64,000 bases of DNA, taken from assembly GCF_027111295.1 (NCBI RefSeq), contig NZ_CP114287.1, positions 2,914,001-2,978,000 on the forward strand, read 5' to 3'. Below, piece by piece: positions 1-8,171 of the stretch; positions within the stretch are counted from its first letter, which is position 1, and the number at the start of each line of letters is the position of its first letter. The translations under genes and the position numbers were made by a program. A model generated the notes under the pieces. The model was not told where the DNA came from. It ran no database searches and saw only the letters and a program-made list of their open reading frames with translations. Origin of the DNA: Flavobacterium gelatinilyticum. Its GTDB lineage: Bacteria > Bacteroidota > Bacteroidia > Flavobacteriales > Flavobacteriaceae.

Positions 1-854
1 TCATTATAGGTTTCCAGATTTTCTTTTGGTGTAAAAAATAAATCCGAATTGATGGCAATAATGTGTATTGCTGCATTTGATCTTGACAGCAAAGTTTCGA
101 AATCTTCGCTGTTTCTGGTAATATCGATCGTTTTAAGCAGCTGGTTCATGAGTTTGTATGATGACAGCTGATAACGCTGCTGTAATTTTCTGCCATGATG
201 TGCCAGCCAGCTTTCAATATTAAAAATTAAAAGATCCTGATTGATCGTACGCTGAAATTTTTCTTTGAATGATTCCGGAGATCGGTAACACAACATGGCA
301 TGAATTCTGGCATCTTCGATTGGTTTTGAGGAATTGTTCAGAATCTGCTCCTGCAGATAGCAATTGGCTATCATCCAGTCAGTCGATTTCCAGTCGGTTG
401 CAATTGGGATTAAATGTTCTGTAATGTTTGGTGCCAAAGCCAGGATTTCCCAGGCAATACCACCTCCAACAGAACCGCCGATTACGGCAAATACCTTATC
501 GATTTCTAAAGCATCGAGACCGTTTAAAAAAATTCGGGCAATATCGCGGGTTTTAAAATCCTGATAATTTTCGATGATGAAAGAATCGTTTCCGTTTCCG
601 GGAACATTAAATGCGAGAATAGTAAACTTATTTGTATCGATAGTTTTACCATCGCCTATTAAGTCACTCCACCAGCCGTTTTCTCCGGTTACCTGTGCAT
701 TCCCTGTCAGCGCATGATTTACAAGCACGATTGGAGCAGTATGCAGCGGCAGACCTGAAAGTGTAAAACTTAAGGGCAGTGACGGGTAAATTGCACCACT
801 TTCGGTGATGAAATTCTGAATTATAATGGGACTTGGTATATTTTCCAATTTCAA
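1..854 (-). CDS. metX: Homoserine O-acetyltransferase MetX (C-terminus cut by window edge)
   Basis: Alpha/beta-hydrolase-fold acyltransferase that transfers acetyl from acetyl-CoA to homoserine, the committed step of methionine synthesis. The open frame was read by hand on the minus strand. It begins KLENIPSP, carries the nucleophile-elbow motif GGSVGGG at about residues 134-140, and runs off the left edge after 284 codons, so a few dozen C-terminal residues are missing. There is no ATG after the upstream in-frame stop. The first usable start is TTG at 854, with a second TTG two codons later. It is the output gene of the SAM-I riboswitch directly upstream, which supports the assignment. The motif and riboswitch are seen in the sequence; the enzyme name comes from the family. 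Confidence 0.88.
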   Translation of the reverse strand, partial: MKLENIPSPIIIQNFITESGAIYPSLPLSFTLSGLPLHTAPIVLVNHALTGNAQVTGENGWWSDLIGDGKTIDTNKFTILAFNVPGNGNDSFIIENYQDFKTRDIARIFLNGLDALEIDKVFAVIGGSVGGGIAWEILALAPNITEHLIPIATDWKSTDWMIANCYLQEQILNNSSKPIEDARIHAMLCYRSPESFKEKFQRTINQDLLIFNIESWLAHHGRKLQQRYQLSSYKLMNQLLKTIDITRNSEDFETLLSRSNAAIHIIAINSDLFFTPKENLETYN

Positions 855-928
855 ATCTTTTTATTTTTGATTTGTATGTGGAAATATTAGAAAGAAAGTC
901 TAGAGTGAAACTAGAAAAAATTCTTGTT

Positions 929-1033
929 GTTATCTTTCCACGTTTGGGCGTGGTAGAATGCAGCACCTTCTTCGATTTAACGAAGGGTTGCTAAGGATTC
1001 ACAGGGTCTAATCCCTCCTCCTTTCTTTATAAC
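929..1033 (-). promoter_or_regulatory. SAM-I (S-box) riboswitch upstream of metX
   Basis: On the minus strand the SAM-I core is plain: GGAGGGATTAGACCC, TGTGAATCC, TAGCAACC, then AAGGTGCT. P1 is GTTAT (1033-1029) with ATAAC (933-929). P3 is CTTCG/CGAAG, and P4 is CCACG/CGTGG around CCCAAA. It binds S-adenosylmethionine and normally switches the downstream methionine gene off. No strong terminator with a long U-run follows between 928 and 854, so control may act on translation initiation at the TTG start. Confidence 0.93.
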
Positions 1034-1063
1034 ATTTTCAATACGTTTTTGAACTTAACGGTG

Positions 1064-1095
1064 CAAATTAACTACTAATTTCTTAAACAAACAAA
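1064..1095 (-). promoter_or_regulatory. Probable promoter of the riboswitch-metX transcript
   Basis: On the minus strand TTTG (1095-1092) is followed, 20 bases later, by TTAATTTG (1071-1064), a near match to the Bacteroidota -7 element TAnnTTTG. Transcription would begin near 1058, about 25 bases before the riboswitch P1 stem. This suggests metX has its own start site in addition to any read-through from the leader/attenuator unit upstream. Confidence 0.5.
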
Positions 1096-1225
1096 TTTTA
1101 TCGAAACTGATTCCTCAATTTGATAAATATAATTCAATTAGAAACTATTGTACGCACAAAATTACCGAACGTTATGCCCAGTAATATTATGCAGGTTTTA
1201 ACCTAACTTTTGATCCTTCACCAGC

Positions 1226-1426
1226 TTAAATGAAAAGCGTTTCATTTTCTTTTGAATACATCAAAAATGTTAATGAATTCGGAAGGTTTTTCAACAATTT
1301 TTTATCCGTCTCAGTTATTCCAAAACTTGGGTGGATTAACTCGTTTGCAGGCGGCGGGTTATTTCTTTCGGTTCTTAAGTTTCTGAATATTGAAAGTTTT
1401 TTTCTTAAGTAGTTAATTGCGCTCAT
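1226..1426 (-). CDS. Small 66-aa protein of unknown function, paralogous to the 62-aa ORF before metY
   Basis: I do not recognise a family. The minus-strand frame starts at an ATG (MSAINYLRKK) and ends in LFI. It is favoured over the opposite-strand ORF because it resembles the 62-aa product at 4637-4825 at both ends: SAINYLRK versus SIAIEYLLRN near the N-terminus, and SLTFLMY...LF versus SLLFQMY...LF at the C-terminus. Both small ORFs follow a Cys-rich leader peptide and an intrinsic terminator, and both precede a methionine-synthesis gene. The function is unknown. It is either a real small protein or a second-stage leader ORF. Confidence 0.5.
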   Translation of the reverse strand: MSAINYLRKKLSIFRNLRTERNNPPPANELIHPSFGITETDKKLLKNLPNSLTFLMYSKENETLFI

Positions 1427-1511
1427 GATATTTAAGTTTATGTCAGTTATTTTTTATATTTTATAATCTTTATTATTTCTTTAATTCTTTGTTATCGTAA
1501 CCAAATTGAAT

Positions 1512-1549
1512 AAAAAAACCCTTTTGGATTTTTAATACCAAAAGGGTTT
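1512..1549 (-). terminator. Intrinsic terminator / attenuator behind the 21-codon leader ORF
   Basis: On the minus strand a 12-bp stem, AAACCCTTTTGG (1549-1538) with CCAAAAGGGTTT (1527-1516), is followed by a U-run. It lies 34 bases after the leader stop codon and about 90 bases before the 66-aa ORF. The 5' arm CTTTTGGTA can instead pair with TACTAAAAG (1582-1574), which sits immediately after the leader stop codon (9 bp including one G-U), giving an antiterminator. Confidence 0.8.
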
Positions 1550-1582
1550 AAGTTTTTATAGAACTTATATATACTTTTAGTA

Positions 1583-1648
1583 TCAACAGACGCATACACA
1601 AATACGTGCGACGTTAAACATCTTGTTCATCTGTAGGGACTTATTCAT
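1583..1648 (-). CDS. 21-codon leader peptide ending in alternating Cys codons
   Basis: The ATG at 1648 opens a 21-codon frame whose product contains MNKM in the middle and ends ICVCVC before TGA. A near-consensus promoter lies 90-120 bases upstream and a terminator begins 34 bases downstream. The three Cys codons (TGT, TGC, TGT) sit just before the stop. The segment immediately after the stop is complementary to the terminator's 5' arm. By analogy with classic amino-acid attenuators, ribosome stalling at the Cys codons would be expected to affect terminator formation. The peptide itself probably has no other role. It is too short for homology searches to help. Confidence 0.6.
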   Translation of the reverse strand: MNKSLQMNKMFNVARICVCVC

Positions 1649-1740
1649 TTGCGATTTGACTTTTATTTTAAAAATTTCCTGCATTTGGTTGTTTTTGTTA
1701 AAACAATAAAGGCTTTTGTTTTTTAACCTTTACTGTCTTA

Positions 1741-1771
1741 CAAATTTGAGATTTTTTTTTGACTTAAACAA
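1741..1771 (-). promoter_or_regulatory. Promoter of the 21-codon leader transcript
   Basis: On the minus strand TTG (1771-1769) is followed by a 20-base spacer containing a run of nine A, then CAAATTTG (1748-1741), close to the TAnnTTTG box. The spacing equals that of the two other leader-peptide promoters at 5071-5102 and 8320-8351. Confidence 0.55.
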
Positions 1772-1936
1772 GCTTTTTTAATCAAATAATCTATAAAAAA
1801 CGTTAAAAAATGTCTTTTTTCCGTTAAAAAACGTCTTACAAAATGACATTTTGAACTAAAGAAGGTTTTGTCTTACAAAAAATAACTGTTTTTCTGTTTC
1901 AATCTATCAAGGAACTGCTAATATTTAGGACCACTT

Positions 1937-3025
1937 TTAAAGCCAGACAGCTTCTTTATTTTTGATTTTTTCGGCTATTTTTAAAATATCTGATATTACT
2001 CCTCTCGCAATCGCCTGTCTGCTCGCAGCGGCACTTTGAATTACGATTGGTTTTTTGGCGTAAGATTGTGTATAAATTTCAAAAATAGAATCGGAACCTT
2101 TTAACTGTCCAATGGCGGATGTTACGGGTTCTGAAACTAATTTTACTTCTAAAGTGTTTTTCTCAACATCAAATTCGCCTATATATCGCAGGACGTGATT
2201 GTCTGCCTGGGTTATTTTGGCAATTTTATAGGCTTTATCGACTGCGTCTTTGTTTAGAATGCCATTTTTCTCTAAATATTCTTCTTTTATAAGCGATTCT
2301 ATTTTAATGTCGGATAATTCGAATTCTCTGCCTATTTCGCGTGTTAAAATCAATAGTTTTCTTGCCGTATCATTTCCGGATAAATCTTCTTTAAAAGTAG
2401 ACTTCATCAGCCCAAGCAGACTGGCATCTTTTAAAATCGATGAAAAGGGATTTTCCTCGACAGAAAAACGATTAAAAACATAACTGAGGTTGTCTGAAAA
2501 CACGCCTCTGATTCTGGTGACTTTTTCTCCGGAGAAATACAGATCTCTTAAAGTCTGCAAAACAGGAAATCCCGTATCGACCGAGGTTTCATACAGAAAT
2601 TCTTTATCATATTTCTTAAGATTTTCTCTCAATTGTTTATAAAGGTCAATGGGGAGCGTATTGGCCTTTTTATTGACAGCGACGATATTAAACCCGTTTT
2701 CGATAAGAGTATTGTAATGATCAATTAACTCGTCACTTGCCGTTGCATCGACTGCAATTAGATTTTCGAATTCATTTTCTTTGGCAAATTGGATAATATC
2801 TTCTACTCTAAACGGAACGGCCAATTCTCTAAAATTGGTTTCCCAGGAATATCCAACGCCTTCTTTCTCGAAGAAAGCTACGGTTGAATTGGTAATTATT
2901 GGAAAGTGAAAATCGACATTTCGGCTTTGAAGAAAAAATTCCTGACTTTCGATAATCTGATTGATTAAGGTACTTCCTATGTTTCCAATTCCAAAAAGGA
3001 TAATATTTATTTTAAGCTTTGACAT
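1937..3025 (-). CDS. hom: Homoserine dehydrogenase
   Basis: Reduces aspartate semialdehyde to homoserine with NAD(P)H, supplying the substrate of MetX. The chosen start is ATG at 3025 (MSKLKINIILFGIGNIGS), which puts the Rossmann glycine motif FGxGNIGS at residues 10-17. Upstream in-frame codons up to 3085 look non-coding. The conserved segment VAVNKKANTLP and the domain with DTGFPVLQTLRDL and LSGNDTARKL match homoserine dehydrogenase. The product is 362 aa, with no aspartokinase fusion and no obvious C-terminal ACT domain. It lies between metY and the metX leader region on the same strand but is separated from metY by a terminator, so it is likely a separate unit. Confidence 0.9.
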   Translation of the reverse strand: MSKLKINIILFGIGNIGSTLINQIIESQEFFLQSRNVDFHFPIITNSTVAFFEKEGVGYSWETNFRELAVPFRVEDIIQFAKENEFENLIAVDATASDELIDHYNTLIENGFNIVAVNKKANTLPIDLYKQLRENLKKYDKEFLYETSVDTGFPVLQTLRDLYFSGEKVTRIRGVFSDNLSYVFNRFSVEENPFSSILKDASLLGLMKSTFKEDLSGNDTARKLLILTREIGREFELSDIKIESLIKEEYLEKNGILNKDAVDKAYKIAKITQADNHVLRYIGEFDVEKNTLEVKLVSEPVTSAIGQLKGSDSIFEIYTQSYAKKPIVIQSAAASRQAIARGVISDILKIAEKIKNKEAVWL

Positions 3026-3077
3026 AATTTTAATTTTTAAAATACATCTGTGTTTATTGCAGCCATATAAGTAATAT

Positions 3078-3109
3078 AAGTTCATTTAAATCAATATTTT
3101 AATGAACTT
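3078..3109. repeat. 9-bp inverted repeat upstream of homoserine dehydrogenase
   Basis: AAGTTCATT (3078-3086) and AATGAACTT (3101-3109) form a perfect dyad with a 14-base AT-only-plus-one-C spacer, 53 bases upstream of the start at 3025. It could be an operator or a weak hairpin in the 5' leader. No regulator can be named. Confidence 0.4.
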
Positions 3110-3124
3110 ACGTTTTAAGTGAGC

Positions 3125-3144
3125 AGACGCACTGCATTGCGTCT
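3125..3144. repeat. Short palindromic intergenic element (REP-like)
   Basis: AGACGCA (3125-3131) and TGCGTCT (3138-3144) flank CTGCAT. GC-rich palindromes of the agacgcac...gtgcgtct type recur in Flavobacterium intergenic regions as I remember them. Only one copy of this type is visible in this window. Confidence 0.4.
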
Positions 3145-3182
3145 CTACTTACAGGGTTAATTTTATATATGATTCTTTTTCA

Positions 3183-3217
3183 TAAAAAATCACCCTTAGC
3201 AGAACTCACGCTGCTAA
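3183..3217 (-). terminator. Terminator after metY
   Basis: On the minus strand TTAGCAG (3217-3211) pairs with CTGCTAA (3202-3196), and a T-rich tract follows (3189-3183). It sits about 30 bases beyond the metY stop codon and separates it from homoserine dehydrogenase. Confidence 0.65.
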
Positions 3218-3248
3218 AGGCAATTTTTCAAACAAAAAACAAAAAAAC

Positions 3249-4553
3249 CTAATTTTTATTGATGCTGTACTGCGATTGGGTTACGCTTTCGAAAACCGCT
3301 TTTAAATCGGCTATCAGATCTTCAACATCTTCAATTCCAACAGAAAGTCGGACTAAATCTTTTGATACCCCGGTTGACAACTGATCTTCTTCAGACAATT
3401 GCTGGTGGGTTGTGCTGGCAGGATGAATAATGAGCGATTTGGTATCGCCTATATTGGCTAAAAGAGAAAATAAACGGGTTTCATCAACCACTTTTTTAGC
3501 TGCGTCAAACCCGCCTTTTAGTCCAAAAGTAATAATACCGCTTTGTCCTTCAGGAAGGTATTCTTTGGCGAGATCATAATATTTATTCGTTTTTAAACCC
3601 GGGTAATTTACCCAGACTACCTCATCTTGTTTTTCCAGCCATTCAGCCAAAACCAAAGCATTTTCACTGTGTTTTTTAATTCGGATCGGTAAGGTTTCTA
3701 ATCCCTGAATAATCTGGAAAGCATTAAACGGGCTTAATGCCGCTCCAAAATCACGCAATCCTTCGATTCTTGCTTTTGCAATAAAGGCTGCGTTTCCTAA
3801 AGCTTCGTGATACACTAATCCATGATATCCGGCTGAAGGTTCTGTAAATTCAGGGAATTTTCCGTTGGCCCAGTCAAAACTTCCGGCGTCAATTATGGCA
3901 CCTCCTAATGAAGTTCCGTTTCCGGATATATATTTCGTTAAAGAGTGAATTACAATATCGGCACCGTATTTAATTGGGTTTAATAAATAAGGTGTCGCAA
4001 CTGTATTATCTACTATAAACGGCACTTTGAATGCTTTGGCTTCTGCCGAAATTGCTTTTAAGTCTAATACATCTAATTTTGGATTTCCTAAAGATTCTAC
4101 AAAGAATGCTCTTGTATTTTCTTTTGCCGCTTTGGTAAAGTTTTGAGGATCTGAAGGGTCTACAAAAGTGGTGGTAATTCCTAAGCGAGGCAGGGTAACG
4201 CTTAATAAATTATAAGTTCCGCCGTATAAGCTGTTGGATGCCACGATATGATCGCCTGCTCTTAATAAGGTCAGTAAAGTGGTAGAAATGGCCGATGCTC
4301 CTGATGCTGTAACGACAGCTCCAATACCTCCTTCCAGCGCTGCTAATCGTTGTTCAAGAACATCATTTGTAGGGTTATTTAATCTGGTGTAGATAAATCC
4401 TGCTTCGGCAAGACCAAATAAGTTAGCTGCATGATCTGCGTTATTAAATACGTAAGATGATGTTTGGTAAATTGGTACTGCTCTGGTTCCTGAATTTTTA
4501 GTTACGTCGTGTCCTGCGTGTAAGGCGTTTGTTGCGAATTTTTGTGTACTCAT
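3249..4553 (-). CDS. metY: O-acetylhomoserine sulfhydrylase / aminocarboxypropyltransferase MetY
   Basis: PLP-dependent enzyme of the Cys/Met-metabolism fold (434 aa, normal length). It condenses O-acetylhomoserine with sulfide, or a thiol, to give homocysteine. Landmarks are ALHAGHD near the N-terminus, YTRLNNPT (residues 55-62), the PLP lysine in IHSLTKYISGNG (about 203-214), and RLSVGIED near the C-terminus. The start ATG is the only plausible one. It lies 83 bases after the 62-aa ORF with no clear promoter between, so the two are probably cotranscribed from the Cys-rich leader at 5016. Together with MetX and MetK it forms the direct-sulfhydrylation route to methionine and SAM. Confidence 0.95.
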   Translation of the reverse strand: MSTQKFATNALHAGHDVTKNSGTRAVPIYQTSSYVFNNADHAANLFGLAEAGFIYTRLNNPTNDVLEQRLAALEGGIGAVVTASGASAISTTLLTLLRAGDHIVASNSLYGGTYNLLSVTLPRLGITTTFVDPSDPQNFTKAAKENTRAFFVESLGNPKLDVLDLKAISAEAKAFKVPFIVDNTVATPYLLNPIKYGADIVIHSLTKYISGNGTSLGGAIIDAGSFDWANGKFPEFTEPSAGYHGLVYHEALGNAAFIAKARIEGLRDFGAALSPFNAFQIIQGLETLPIRIKKHSENALVLAEWLEKQDEVVWVNYPGLKTNKYYDLAKEYLPEGQSGIITFGLKGGFDAAKKVVDETRLFSLLANIGDTKSLIIHPASTTHQQLSEEDQLSTGVSKDLVRLSVGIEDVEDLIADLKAVFESVTQSQYSINKN

Positions 4554-4636
4554 GATTTCTTAGTTTTTTGGGTATTGTTAATACTATTATATATTGTCAG
4601 TTGATTTTTGCAATTGTAATTGTCGTTGAATTTGAT

Positions 4637-4825
4637 TTAAGCAAAAAGTTCTTCTGCTTCTTCTTCCAGTTCATACATTTGAAACAGCAGTGATTTTTGA
4701 TGTTTTGCACTCTGCTCTTCGTTTAATCGTGTTACTTCTTTTGCTATTTGTTCTGATATATCGCTGTTTCTTTGAGAATCGTTTCTTAATAAATACTCTA
4801 TTGCGATTGAATTTAATGTTTTCAT
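4637..4825 (-). CDS. Small 62-aa acidic protein of unknown function, leader-proximal to metY
   Basis: Starts MKTLNSIAIEYLLRN. The C-terminus is Glu-rich and ends EEELFA-like (residues EAEELFA). The frame is open further upstream, but that part overlaps the attenuator hairpin, so the internal ATG at 4825 is the likely start. It resembles the 66-aa product at 1226-1426 (AI-x-YL near the N-terminus, SL-x-F-x-MY then LF at the C-terminus). It lies between a leader-peptide attenuator and metY. It has no recognised domain, and a role in sulfur metabolism is only inferred from context. Confidence 0.6.
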   Translation of the reverse strand: MKTLNSIAIEYLLRNDSQRNSDISEQIAKEVTRLNEEQSAKHQKSLLFQMYELEEEAEELFA

Positions 4826-4871
4826 GATGTGTAATTTTAAAGTGTTGAAATGAAAAAAAAATGCCGAAATG

Positions 4872-4905
4872 AAAAAGCCCTTTCGGATGGCGACCAAAAG
4901 GGCTT
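4872..4905 (-). terminator. Intrinsic terminator / attenuator behind the 26-codon Cys/Met leader
   Basis: On the minus strand AAGCCCTTTTGG (4905-4894) pairs with CCGAAAGGGCTT (4886-4875), 12 bp including one wobble, followed by Ts. It starts 30 bases after the leader stop. The 5' arm segment CTTTTGG (4900-4894) is also complementary over 7 bp to CCAAAAG (4945-4939), which covers the last two sense codons of the leader ORF. This is a candidate antiterminator that a ribosome at the stop codon would mask. Confidence 0.85.
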
Positions 4906-4935
4906 ATAGTATAACTATAACAAAGATTGTCTCTT

Positions 4936-5016
4936 TCACTTTTGGCAACAGCAGGAGTGGATGCACATTTGCATCATCTTACAACACATTATATTTCTTC
5001 TTGCTATTGTTTTCAT
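4936..5016 (-). CDS. 26-codon Cys/Met-rich leader peptide upstream of metY
   Basis: The ATG at 5016 opens a 26-codon frame with six Cys and five Met. It includes IMCCKMMQMC in the middle and HSCCCQK at the end. A promoter ends about 55 bases upstream and a terminator follows. The Cys triplet lies three to five codons before the stop. The final codons overlap the proposed antiterminator strand. Such composition in so short an ORF is what Cys-responsive attenuators look like in other bacteria (poly-Cys uORFs of mycobacteria are a published parallel). Function here is inference. Confidence 0.75.
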   Translation of the reverse strand: MKTIARRNIMCCKMMQMCIHSCCCQK

Positions 5017-5070
5017 TTTAATATAAAATTGAATTAAACTGATTTTTTAAATTCTACTAATTCGATAGAG

Positions 5071-5102
5071 TAAATGTAACAAGTATTTTTTTAACCGCCA
5101 AA
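5071..5102 (-). promoter_or_regulatory. Promoter of the metY leader transcript
   Basis: On the minus strand TTTG (5102-5099), a 20-base spacer with seven A, then TACATTTA (5078-5071). The 24 bases up to the -7 box match those of the promoter at 8320-8351 at 19 positions, including TTTGGC and TAAAAAAATA. Confidence 0.6.
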
Positions 5103-5169
5103 TAAAACTTGATATTTTCTTTTAATTTTTTTTATCTCAATAAAACCAGACGGTTATCTTGTTCTATTA

Positions 5170-5247
5170 ACTTAAAAATTAGCCGCAGATTAAACGATTA
5201 CAGTGATTTTAAAATCAATGCTAATTCTCAATCTCCAATCTGCGGCT
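5170..5247 (-). terminator. Long inverted repeat after the TonB receptor gene, probable terminator
   Basis: AGCCGCAGATT (5181-5191) and AATCTGCGGCT (5237-5247) form an 11-bp perfect stem around a 45-base loop. On the minus strand it is followed by AATTTTTAA. It lies 14 bases past the receptor stop codon at 5261. Confidence 0.55.
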
Positions 5248-5260
5248 GGTTTTTTATAAC

Positions 5261-8107
5261 TTAAAATTTAAAGCTTAAACGGGCAAAACCAAATCTTCCG
5301 TTTAGTCCAAACTGCGATACGGCTCTTGAATAAGCAAACTGATTGGCGTTTGATAAATCTGTACTTGGCGCCGGTGATAATGTTGGCGTGGTATTGGTAA
5401 ATGCCGGAGTCGACGGATTGTTTCTGTCCGGATAAACATCTCCTATATTATTAAACCCAACAGTTGCTCTAAAATGTTCGTTGATCTGGTAGCCAAAAGA
5501 TAAATCGGTTACTAATTTTGCGCTGTATTCCGGATGTTCGTAAACCGAAGCGAAACCGTCCAGATTCACATCTGTTGCTCCCGGATCTGTTACTTTTCCG
5601 AAATAACTGTTTCTTAAATAAATATCCAGTTTTTTAATACTGAAAGTGGTTGTTAAGTTTGCTTTTAATTTCGGGATTGCTTCTTCTAAATACACTCGGC
5701 TTGATTCCGGGAAAAATGAATAGATATAAGGATCTCCTCCTGCATTAACGATAGACTGCGGTACGTTTAAATCGCCGACTCTTTTGGTTTCATTATAACT
5801 TAAAGCAAAATCATTTCTGATCACAAAATCCTGAATTACATCATATTTTTGAGAAATAACTACATCTATTCCTTTTGTTTCAGAATCGATTCCGTTTGTC
5901 CAGAACGAAGCTCTTTCTACACCTTTTAAATCAAATGCCTGCTGAAATAAAGTCAGCGCGTCTTTTTGCGTCTGCGAAGTTGCCGCATCTATCTGCGCAT
6001 CTGTCGGTCTGGCATATTGCCCGGAAAGAACGATTCTGTCGTTGATTCTTGTAAAATAAGCATCGGTTGCGATGGTTATGTTAGCATCCGGAATTTTAAA
6101 TGTAAATCCTGTGCTGATACTTTTTGATTTTTCGGGTTTTAAGTTTTCTACTCCAATACTTTTTGCTGCCTGCGAATCATTTGTAAAATAGCCTACCTGA
6201 TAAGGTGATCCGTTGATAAACTGGGTTGAACTTGATTCAAAATATTTTTGCTGTAATGAAGGCGCTCTAAATCCTGTCTGTCCTGAAATTCTCCAGTTAA
6301 TATTATCGGTTAATTTTAAAAGAGAAGCTAGTTTGAAGGTTACGGTACTTCCAAAGTCTGAATAGTTTTCATAACGTGCTGCTCCGTTTACCAGCCATTT
6401 TTCGGTTGCATTTAATTCCAGATCCAGATATGCCGCACCGCTTTTTCTGTCTTTTTCTTTAGCATCAGATGGCTGAAAACCTGAAAAACCCTGTGCTCCT
6501 GCGCCGCGTTTGTTCCCGAAAAAGTCGGTTACAATTAATGGCGAATTTCCTGGCAGAATTCCGGTAACCAAAGCGCCGTTTACATCATACAATCCGTATG
6601 AGGCTTCTTCTCCTTGTTTGATTTGGTAGTTTTCATATCTGAATTCACCTCCAAAAGCAACATTCAATCCTGAAAGAACATCCAGCTTTTTACTAAAATC
6701 CAGATTGGTTGTGCTTTGCAGAAACGAAACTTTTCCGGCATCAAAACTAGAAGGTGAATTTACTCCAAGTGTTGCATTGATCGTATTATTTACATCGTAT
6801 TGAAAAGAGTTTGTTCCGAGGTTGGTGCTCAAATCTGTATCAAATCCAAATAATTCTGTAGTTACACCTAATGCAGCAGAAGCATCTAATATGGTAGATT
6901 CTATTTCCGGTAAAAATCCGTTTTGATATACTTGTGTAAAAGTTCCTGAACCGTTTGGAAGTCTGTTAAAAGCATACGACTGGCCGTTTCTGTATGATAA
7001 TCCTCCAAATGAATATAAAGAAGTATTTTCGGTTAAAGGATATTTGGCATTATAATACGCCTGACCCGATGCCAGTTCTGACTGCCCTACACTCATATTA
7101 TAGTCACTTCTTTCCTGACCTCTGTAAGCCAGCTCATTATTAGTAACATCAAAATTCAAAGCAGTCTGCATTTGAGCAATTGTAGTCGCCGATGCAATTG
7201 CGTTTTGCTGTGCCGGGGTAAAGTAACTTACCTGTGGTGCATATTGTTGCAACGAACTAATAATTTGTCCCGAATTTCCAGTCGAATTAATATTACTGAA
7301 TAAGGAATTAATTTGTACGCCGTTTTGTGCTGCTCTGTTTTCGACCGCATTATAGGCATTAAAAATACCATTGCTTCTAATCCCCGCACGGCTTGTTGCT
7401 TGTCTGGTTACAGCTGTACCGGTAATATTTAAGAAACTTCCCGGTTTTCCTAAAGAAGTTCCGTAGTTTAAATCTACCTGAACGGTTTGTCCGTCGGCAC
7501 CGCCTTTAAAATTGTTTGATCCTGATGATAAATTGGTTCCGTACTGAATACCTCCGCTAAGGTATTTGGCATCTTTTTTCAGTACAATATTAATAACTCC
7601 GGCAATGGCATCAGAACCGTATTGTGCAGCGGCACCGTCACGCAAAACTTCGATTCTTTCGATTGCAAAAGACGGAATGGCATTTAAGTCTGTTCCTACA
7701 GATCCTCTTCCCGGTGATCCGTTTATATTAACCAAAGCACTGGTGTGCCTTCTTTTTCCGTTCACCAAAATTAAAACCTGATCCGGTCCTAATCCTCTTA
7801 ATTGCGCCGGATCGACGTGGTCTGTTGCATCTGCTGTAGATGTTGCGTTACTGGTAAACGATGGTGCAACATAATTCAAAATCTGGGTAACACTGGTCTG
7901 CGGTGCTCCTTTTGTAATATCGGCCACGTTAAAAACATCTACCGGAACCGGTACATCTGTTTTTACTCTGTTCTTACTTCTTGACCCAATAATAGTAACT
8001 TCTGATAATTCATTATTTTTTAAAGTATCCTGCTCTGTTTTATTATCCTGGGCATAAATACCTGAAAAAGTCAAAAGACCCAATACGATTAGTACATTTT
8101 TCTTCAT
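5261..8107 (-). CDS. TonB-dependent outer-membrane receptor (substrate unknown)
   Basis: 948-aa outer-membrane transporter. A signal peptide ([20 protein letters not shown]) is followed by a TonB-box-like stretch near LSEVTIIGS, then the plug domain with [19 protein letters not shown] (about residues 103-121) and [23 protein letters not shown] (about 152-174), and a long beta-barrel ending in an aromatic residue (LSFKF). There is no N-terminal carboxypeptidase-D-like domain and no SusD neighbour, so it is not a classic glycan utilisation pair. A Cys/Met-containing leader ORF and attenuator lie upstream, sharing promoter architecture with the metY leader. Uptake of a sulfur-containing nutrient is therefore a reasonable but unproven guess. 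Confidence 0.9.
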   Translation of the reverse strand: MKKNVLIVLGLLTFSGIYAQDNKTEQDTLKNNELSEVTIIGSRSKNRVKTDVPVPVDVFNVADITKGAPQTSVTQILNYVAPSFTSNATSTADATDHVDPAQLRGLGPDQVLILVNGKRRHTSALVNINGSPGRGSVGTDLNAIPSFAIERIEVLRDGAAAQYGSDAIAGVINIVLKKDAKYLSGGIQYGTNLSSGSNNFKGGADGQTVQVDLNYGTSLGKPGSFLNITGTAVTRQATSRAGIRSNGIFNAYNAVENRAAQNGVQINSLFSNINSTGNSGQIISSLQQYAPQVSYFTPAQQNAIASATTIAQMQTALNFDVTNNELAYRGQERSDYNMSVGQSELASGQAYYNAKYPLTENTSLYSFGGLSYRNGQSYAFNRLPNGSGTFTQVYQNGFLPEIESTILDASAALGVTTELFGFDTDLSTNLGTNSFQYDVNNTINATLGVNSPSSFDAGKVSFLQSTTNLDFSKKLDVLSGLNVAFGGEFRYENYQIKQGEEASYGLYDVNGALVTGILPGNSPLIVTDFFGNKRGAGAQGFSGFQPSDAKEKDRKSGAAYLDLELNATEKWLVNGAARYENYSDFGSTVTFKLASLLKLTDNINWRISGQTGFRAPSLQQKYFESSSTQFINGSPYQVGYFTNDSQAAKSIGVENLKPEKSKSISTGFTFKIPDANITIATDAYFTRINDRIVLSGQYARPTDAQIDAATSQTQKDALTLFQQAFDLKGVERASFWTNGIDSETKGIDVVISQKYDVIQDFVIRNDFALSYNETKRVGDLNVPQSIVNAGGDPYIYSFFPESSRVYLEEAIPKLKANLTTTFSIKKLDIYLRNSYFGKVTDPGATDVNLDGFASVYEHPEYSAKLVTDLSFGYQINEHFRATVGFNNIGDVYPDRNNPSTPAFTNTTPTLSPAPSTDLSNANQFAYSRAVSQFGLNGRFGFARLSFKF

Positions 8108-8171
8108 TTCTTTTTTAAGGATTAATTAGTGTTTTTTGTTTAAAAAAAATCTTACAGCTTTTGTCTTTGAA

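Noticed and set aside
898-914. TCTAG...CTAGA inverted repeat between the SAM-I riboswitch and metX as a terminator
   Set aside because: The stem is only 4-5 bp of weak pairs and lacks a proper U-run; translational control seems more likely.
1230-1412. 60-codon plus-strand ORF in the metX upstream region
   Set aside because: It is antisense to the 66-aa ORF, which has a paralog near metY; the plus-strand product resembles nothing.
4872-5016. T-box riboswitch as an explanation for the Cys-rich leader
   Set aside because: No T-box sequence (TGGNACCGCG-like) or specifier stem is visible, and a translated Cys/Met ORF explains the layout better.
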